This document shows positions 58,656 to 64,000 of a DNA stretch of 64,000 nucleotides, in pieces. This DNA comes from Amblyomma americanum (Eukaryota > Arthropoda > Arachnida > Ixodida > Ixodidae), in NCBI RefSeq assembly GCF_052857255.1, contig NC_135505.1, forward strand, positions 50,073,507-50,137,506, read 5' to 3'. Position 1 is the stretch's first letter. Each line of letters starts with the position of its first letter. The position numbers were made by a program, and so were the translations under genes. The notes beneath the pieces were generated by a model. The model was not told the DNA's origin. It saw only the letters and a program-made list of their open reading frames with translations, and searched no databases.

Positions 58656-58985
58656 ACCGCGTCTACCGAGGGCTGAGGTCGCATGATCAATGCACACACT
58701 GTGGGACGAGAGGAACCCTCGACCACATAATTTGAAAGTTCCCAAATTATCCCGGGGCAGGCAAGAATATCGATAGTAGACAAGGCTGGGAGATCCTGCT
58801 AAGAAGTCGGGACCCTTAGGTCGAGCGCACCACCATCAACCTAGCGGAAGAGGTCGGTACCAGTCAAGGACTGCTAGCCAGCCTCAAACCTAAGACGCGC
58901 AACTCCGCGTCTCTCAGGCGTGCGTGGCTGGGGCGAGGAGAAACGTCTCTTCTGATGATGGAAATAAATGTTGCTCAATCAATCG
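58656..58985 (+). pseudogene. I-group LINE C-terminus and 3' end
   Basis: Plus strand: HDQCTHCGTRGTLDHIIWKF is the terminal zinc knuckle (Cys-x2-Cys...His), then AEEVGTSQGLLASLKPKT and the usual tail. The DNA ends AATAAATGTTGCTCAATCAA, a LINE 3' end. It lies back to back with the minus-strand RT fragment at 58030-58655. Confidence 0.55.
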
Positions 58986-61100
58986 AACAATAAGATACGG
59001 CGACGTCTGAAGCAAAGAAGGAGCCATAAAATTACTTCCGCAAGTGCGCGGAATAAAACCAAATACCTTCATGCAGCAACAAAATGATGACGTTGGTTGT
59101 GATGACGACACAAGGTCGTGTTAGGTGGCTCATCTGCCCCCAATGTTGCTTCTCTGGGCATTTCGGGAGAATTTCAACGCCACACTAGGTGCATAGGGTG
59201 GTCACATAGGCGTCCACACCTCAGCCCATTTTTCACTGTAAACACCGACGATGATGATGATGACGACGACGCTAGATTTTCTGCAGAACGGAAGCATTTA
59301 CGCTATTGCGATAACAGCCTGCAAACCATGGTTCGTTATCGCACAATTCTGTCTGCTAAAGATGTATGTTAGTGCTGCAGTGCAACGGAAACCACAACCA
59401 GGTTTAAGAAACAGCAAGAGGCGCATTTTATTCTGAGTAATTCAGGAAAACCAAAAGTGGATAACTCGCACACGAGGTAGAATTGAGAAAATATCGAGAC
59501 CTCATCATCGTGAACTCTTCATAAACAAACGTATTTTTTTGCTTACAAGCAAAACAGACAGCACACTCTGCGACACAAAACCTTTTGATCTCCCATCCCG
59601 AGTTCAATGACACTATGGAAGAATCTTCCTCTCTTTTTGCTTTTCTGAAGCGGGCGCAAAGTTACTTTCTGGAAAATGCATTCTAAATATTTTTGTGCTT
59701 ACACCTTTCTATTTATCGGGCTTTTGCTTTATTTTCCATGTACACAGTTATTCTCTATACATACGTTGGATCTGTGTCTGCTCTTGCACTCCTCAGATAT
59801 GATTTTTAATGTTTTTTCTAGGTATATATTTAGTTTGCTATAGATATGTTTGATCTGTCTATTCTTGGACTGTTTTTTTCTCTGATTTTTAGACGTGTAT
59901 TCTGATTAATAGGAATAGAATGAATTTTTATATTAAAATGTGTTGTCAAAAAATTTACGCTGTGTTCATTATATTGCTCATATATGTGTATATAAGTGAT
60001 CTTGCTGCTGCGTTCGAGTGGTGCTTAGGACCCAGTCAGGCAGATTGATTTTTGCCTTTTACCTCTGCACCAAAGCACTGAGTTGTCTGAATGTTTTTAA
60101 TAAAAAAAGATAGCCTGGTCTGTCTGTATTGGGAAGCAATTGTTTCTTTTGTGGATACTCCATATTATTGACGTCCGTGGTATATCCGCTATTGTTAAAA
60201 ACCTAGCGCCCAAAGCGTGCGTTTTTTCACTTTTTATGACTCCACCTTTTTGGTCTTCACTTCCATTACCAGTATTCTCTTGCAAGCGGATTGTAGTGGC
60301 GAGAAGTGCTACACAGTATTCAACTGATTTTTGTGACATTTCAAACAGTTCTATGGTAAAAAGTGAAAATAGTACTGGTGAGAGAAGCTCCAGAAGGTTC
60401 TGGCAGCTTAGAAGAGAACAGGGCAATCACAGGAAAGAGAGAAACGTAAAACACAGGAGCTGTTTTTATTGTGTCGTACTTGTGTTGTAAAATACTCTCT
60501 TTGTCCTGTGATTGCGCTGTTTTTTTTTCAAGCATTGTTACACCAACTAGCAGACAACAACACCCTCGGGTTCTGGCAGCCTTATACATTAAACAAGGGT
60601 AAAAAGAAAGCAGTGCTTTGTGTGTAGGAAATAGGCTTTCACAGAAGGTTAGTTTCTGCATCGACAGACAGCTTTTGCAAGAACAATCAATCTTGAACGC
60701 GCTTAACATAAGGAATTTTCGTGGCTGTTTTTCTCACATCCATTTCGTTTTCTTTCAATAACAGTAAAGCCACAGAAATTGCATTTTGTTGAATGTCCTT
60801 CAGGTGATCGAGTAGCCCTTCTACTAGCTTCAAGTGGTAAAATATCGCTCAATACATACTGCTCAGTGAACTTTTTGCCGCCGGGATATCACAGGGTATT
60901 TTTGCACATGTTTTTTCTTGCTGTGTCTTTATATCTAGAAAACTTCTTAGTCTCTTTTGATTGATTTATACATAGCAAAAACATTGATAGATAGAATTAC
61001 GTAAGCTGCACATTATTTTATTGGTACAGAGGGACTCAAGTTCAAGTTGAAGTTTACTTACTTGTTTATTTACATCAGAACGATGTAGGTAGGCCCGGAG
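58986..61100. other. No recognisable gene; hairpin at 60.4-60.5 kb
   Basis: Contains a short GATGATGATGATGACGACGA repeat near 59249 and an imperfect inverted repeat, GCAATCACAGG-AAAGAGAG at 60423-60441 with its complement (2-nt indel) at 60495-60515. No gene family recognised. Confidence 0.4.
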
Positions 61101-61127
61101 AGAAAAGTGAAAAAAATTCACTTGAAG

Positions 61128-61640
61128 GAGTCCGGGCCTCGTGAGAGGCAGTCGGCATCACGAGTGCTTGCGTCCGGACTTGTAAATGACGGTGACGTCA
61201 GTCTCTTAGAGGCGCAGGCTCCATCGAGCGAAGTGGCACGAAGAGTCCATTAAGCTGCCAATCCAGCGCAAAAATCGCTGACCACCTTGAACGGTTCTTC
61301 TTACCGGTAGGGACAGAATTTTGACGTGTTCCAGATGATGACAGGACTGCAGTTGTCGAACAGTAAGCCTCGGCCTTCGACAAGGTGGGCTAACGTAAGC
61401 TATTACTTTCTCCAGTCCGTAGGTTTTCTAAACGTGCATGGCGCCGAAGCGCATGCTGCTTGGGCCGGTATGAATATCAGTCTCGGCGTTTTCACCAAAG
61501 TTCGCGAGGATCGGTGGGTACTGCAAACAACGCTGAAATTTATGGAAAGCTTCCGCTGGCCGCGCTTCCCATTTAAAAGGCACGTCTGCCTTTCGCTTCC
61601 AAAATAAACTGTTTATTGGGCCGACTTGCGCCAACAATTA
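61128..61640 (-). pseudogene. gypsy RNase H fragment
   Basis: Minus strand: FKWEARPAEAFHKFQRCLQY, PPILANFGENAETDIHTG, then in shifted frames YGLEKVIAYVSPPCRR and SKAEAYCSTT, ending near MPTASHEARTP. These match the RT-connection and RNase H of Ty3/gypsy elements (the 'CDADCLSRAP' end is degraded). Short, old copy unconnected to the other gypsy pieces, and inverted relative to them. Confidence 0.65.
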
Positions 61641-62814
61641 ACGGATGACTCGGTGGAGGCAAAGGCAACAATCGTGCTCAGCGGACGTCGAACTGAATGT
61701 CTTCCGCTCTCAGCTGCCCTGAACTGAAATGTGATAGCGTACTTTCGATATATGCGTGCAAAGTTATCAGAACGTTTTGGAACAACTTAGAATCGTCAAC
61801 GCCTAGATGCAATCAATTGAGATGAACCTGGTCGCGGCTTGCCGATAAAGCGATAAAGCGGCGTGCCGGCATCTTTGAAGAATGAACAAAGAAAAACTAC
61901 AATGATTACAATAATTAACAAAGATTAACTAACAATGATTAAGATTTATATTCTGGAAATCAAGCGCTTCTCTGACGCTCACGGAAGTGGTTCTGCTAGT
62001 TTAAAATCTTTTTTTTTGCCAGTGGTTCTATTTCTAGGTTCTTCGTGCGGACGCAACATACGATGCGGTCCCTCAATAACCTGTCTAGTTTTGTTGCAAA
62101 GTTGCAGTTATGACCATTGGTTGATATTTATACAATGAAAGCCAGTAAAGGCTCCTCTTAGACCAAACGTAGTCAAGTGGCTTGAGCAGGAAACAAGGTT
62201 ATTTGGTGTCTTTGGATTTTTCAGCCAAATGCAAGAGCGAGGGTGAAAGAATATTATTATTTTTCTAGCTCATGTCCGAGCAGTAGTCACCCGTTTGATG
62301 GGCGCTCTGCAGCGGCTAAGGTGAAGAAGGACGAGGTGTCACTTGGATGTGTCTAGTGTGGTCGACGAAAAGTGGACATAGGAGACACTGCAGAGAAGTT
62401 TGCGAAGCGGTCAGTCGAGCGCATGTCAGTTGATAGGAGGGAGGCACGATATGTGGGAGAGTACGCTGGGGGGTTAGAGGTGCGCATACATATCATAGGG
62501 AAGGGAGTTTGCGTCAGTCGACAGACTGGCGTCGACACGGCACAAGAAATGGAAGAGGGAGGGAAGGGTTTGGTGTAGTACCGCAAATTACGAAGGTGTT
62601 CGCAACCTTCCTGTAGGTGTGTAGCGTGGTCTGCCGTGGTATTATATTGGGAATGCCAGACAGACAAATGGCACGGTGAAATTTCTTCACGGGCCGGAGC
62701 TTGAGCAAGCGAAGCCTCCTGTATGCATTGATGACCATGAATTCATTCAAGATGGAGTTGGAGCGTAAGGTGGAGGTCAGGTATTGTAGCAAGACATCTG
62801 GTATACTTTGCAGA
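61641..62814. other. No recognisable gene
   Basis: Frames on both strands at 62353-62852 are open for about 100 codons but resemble no family I know. Confidence 0.35.
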
Positions 62815-64000
62815 GGAGCAGAGATGCGATAGAGAAGGAACATCCACCTCAAGTACTAGAGGGCTTGGGTTCGAATAGCGGTGACAGGCAATTCTCCACC
62901 GGATATGAAAAAACTCCACGTGTTGATGGAATTGCACAACCAGACTTAGGATGATGCCTGACCTAGGTGACAAGAATCGGCAGCGCACTCCCTCACCAGA
63001 GCAGGATTTCGTCACCCTGGTGTAGTGCTTGGGCACATCATTCTATGAACAAAGGCATTAACACTCGACCCTCAGTCTCAAGCGGTTACGGAGCAAATGA
63101 CCAAGGCGGTTGTCAGACCCGTGACGCAGCGGAAGGTTGCTGAGATTCTCTGGCTCCGGAGAGGCCGCAATTGGAAACTAAATCTTCCGACATTTAACGC
63201 CAGAACCTCATCCATTGAGGCTAACTTAGCAGTGCTGTTCGAGGAACTAGCGGGTAATAAATAGAATTGCATAGTGTTTAGCGAGGTTAGGAAGACAGAT
63301 GAGACGTATGCAGTGCTAAGGGGCGGGCACGTACTGAATTATCGGGGATTAGCGAGCAGATGAGAACTAGGCTGCGATTCCTCATGAATCACGTTATAGC
63401 AATATAGAACAGTGCTATGGTATTTATGAGAGGTTGGCCGCTATCGTAATTAGGCTCAATGACAGGTACAATCTGAATGTAGTTCTGGCATACGCACCTA
63501 CATCCAGCATTGACAACCAGTTCTTTCAAACCTTCCATGAAGACGTGGAATCGGCAATGAGCTAACTAAAATCAGAGTACACTGTAATGATGGGCGAGTT
63601 CGATGCGAAGGTAGGCAAAAAGCAGGCTGGATACCAGACGGTGGTTGTTGGTAGAGAGAAATATTTAACAGATAGAAAATACCTTCTTCCACAAACGAAA
63701 GAACATGAAAAAGATATGTAATAGCCAGAATTCTATGACCTGAGATGAAATAAATTTAAGTTCATACTAAGCGGCCATCCTGGCCTCGTGCAGGAAGTGG
63801 GCGTCCTCGTAAAGGTTCTCAGATTAGCTTAGACTAGAATAGAAAACGTAAGAAATTAGTAAACCGGAAGCCTACTAATGAGTTACCGGTAAGAATGAAA
63901 GCCGTCAAAATTAGGACATAGCTGCAGAAGATATTCGGCTTCAACTGAGGGAGAAGGCTGAACGTTCAAGCAAGGAACGATAATCACACAGCTATTATTA
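62815..64000 (+). mobile_element. Second RTE-type LINE copy, 5' end, runs off the window
   Basis: Starts with the same tRNA-like head as the copy at 11.5-14.8 kb: a degraded A box near 62824 and B box GGTTCGAATAG at 62868-62878. The shared leader CAGGCAATTCTCCACCGG follows. The endonuclease reads LPTFNARTSSIEANLAVLFE, ELAG, then SEVRKTDETYAVLRGGHVLN, and MGEFDAKVGKK in place of MGDFNAKVG. Many stops show it is older than the first copy. The RT lies beyond the right edge, if present. Confidence 0.8.

Overview
The window looks like arthropod nuclear DNA, most probably from a hard tick. The reasons are the mix of elements (Penelope-like elements with GIY-YIG tails, RTE, CR1 and I-group LINEs, Ty3/gypsy elements, tRNA-derived SINEs resembling tick Ruka), the absence of operon-like gene order, GT-AG introns and low gene density. 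The species assignment is recognition of element types, not a database result. Nearly everything that codes is transposon-derived and broken. Only two loci look like ordinary spliced genes.

Layout, left to right. 0-1 kb: a HARBI1/Harbinger-type nuclease gene on the minus strand with a 104-bp GT-AG intron, running off the left edge. 1.5-5 kb: decayed pieces, namely an SGNH-hydrolase domain, an I-type LINE ORF1, a Penelope RT and a THAP zinc finger. 6.1-8.9 kb: a Ty3/gypsy element with recognisable 182/181-bp LTRs, its RT and RNase H missing and a 3' Penelope fragment nested inside. 9.2-10.4 kb: LINE and Penelope scraps. 11.4-14.8 kb: a full-length RTE-type LINE bounded by a 10-bp target-site duplication. 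It has a tRNA-like 5' head, one nonsense codon and a 132-bp hairpin insertion. 14.8-22 kb is mostly unassigned. 22.1-24.3 kb: two Penelope 3' ends arranged head to head. 26.7-32.4 kb: an I-group LINE with ORF1 and ORF2. 33.8 kb: a tRNA-headed SINE. 35.3-37.1 kb: a two-exon gene for a small secreted cysteine-rich protein with a poly(A) signal, the best candidate host gene. 37.3-41.8 kb: a CR1-like LINE followed directly by about 370 bp of (TATG)n. 44.5-47.1 kb: a DNA transposon with 14-bp terminal inverted repeats flanked by TTAA, fitting the Kolobok superfamily. 47.4-56.8 kb: a Ty3/gypsy element apparently split by nested insertions that include LINE pieces and an 89-bp satellite array with higher-order structure. 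57-64 kb: SINE, LINE and gypsy scraps and the 5' end of a second RTE copy.

The genes do not form a pathway. The logic of the window is nested transposition: elements inserted into older elements, hairpins and satellites growing at insertion points, and one small secreted-protein gene left between them. The most interesting signals are the secreted-protein gene, the tRNA-like head built into the RTE, the hammerhead-like motifs in the Penelope 3' ends, the hairpin insertion with its 14-bp duplication, and the satellite whose 177-bp and 267-bp higher-order units are both multiples of three.
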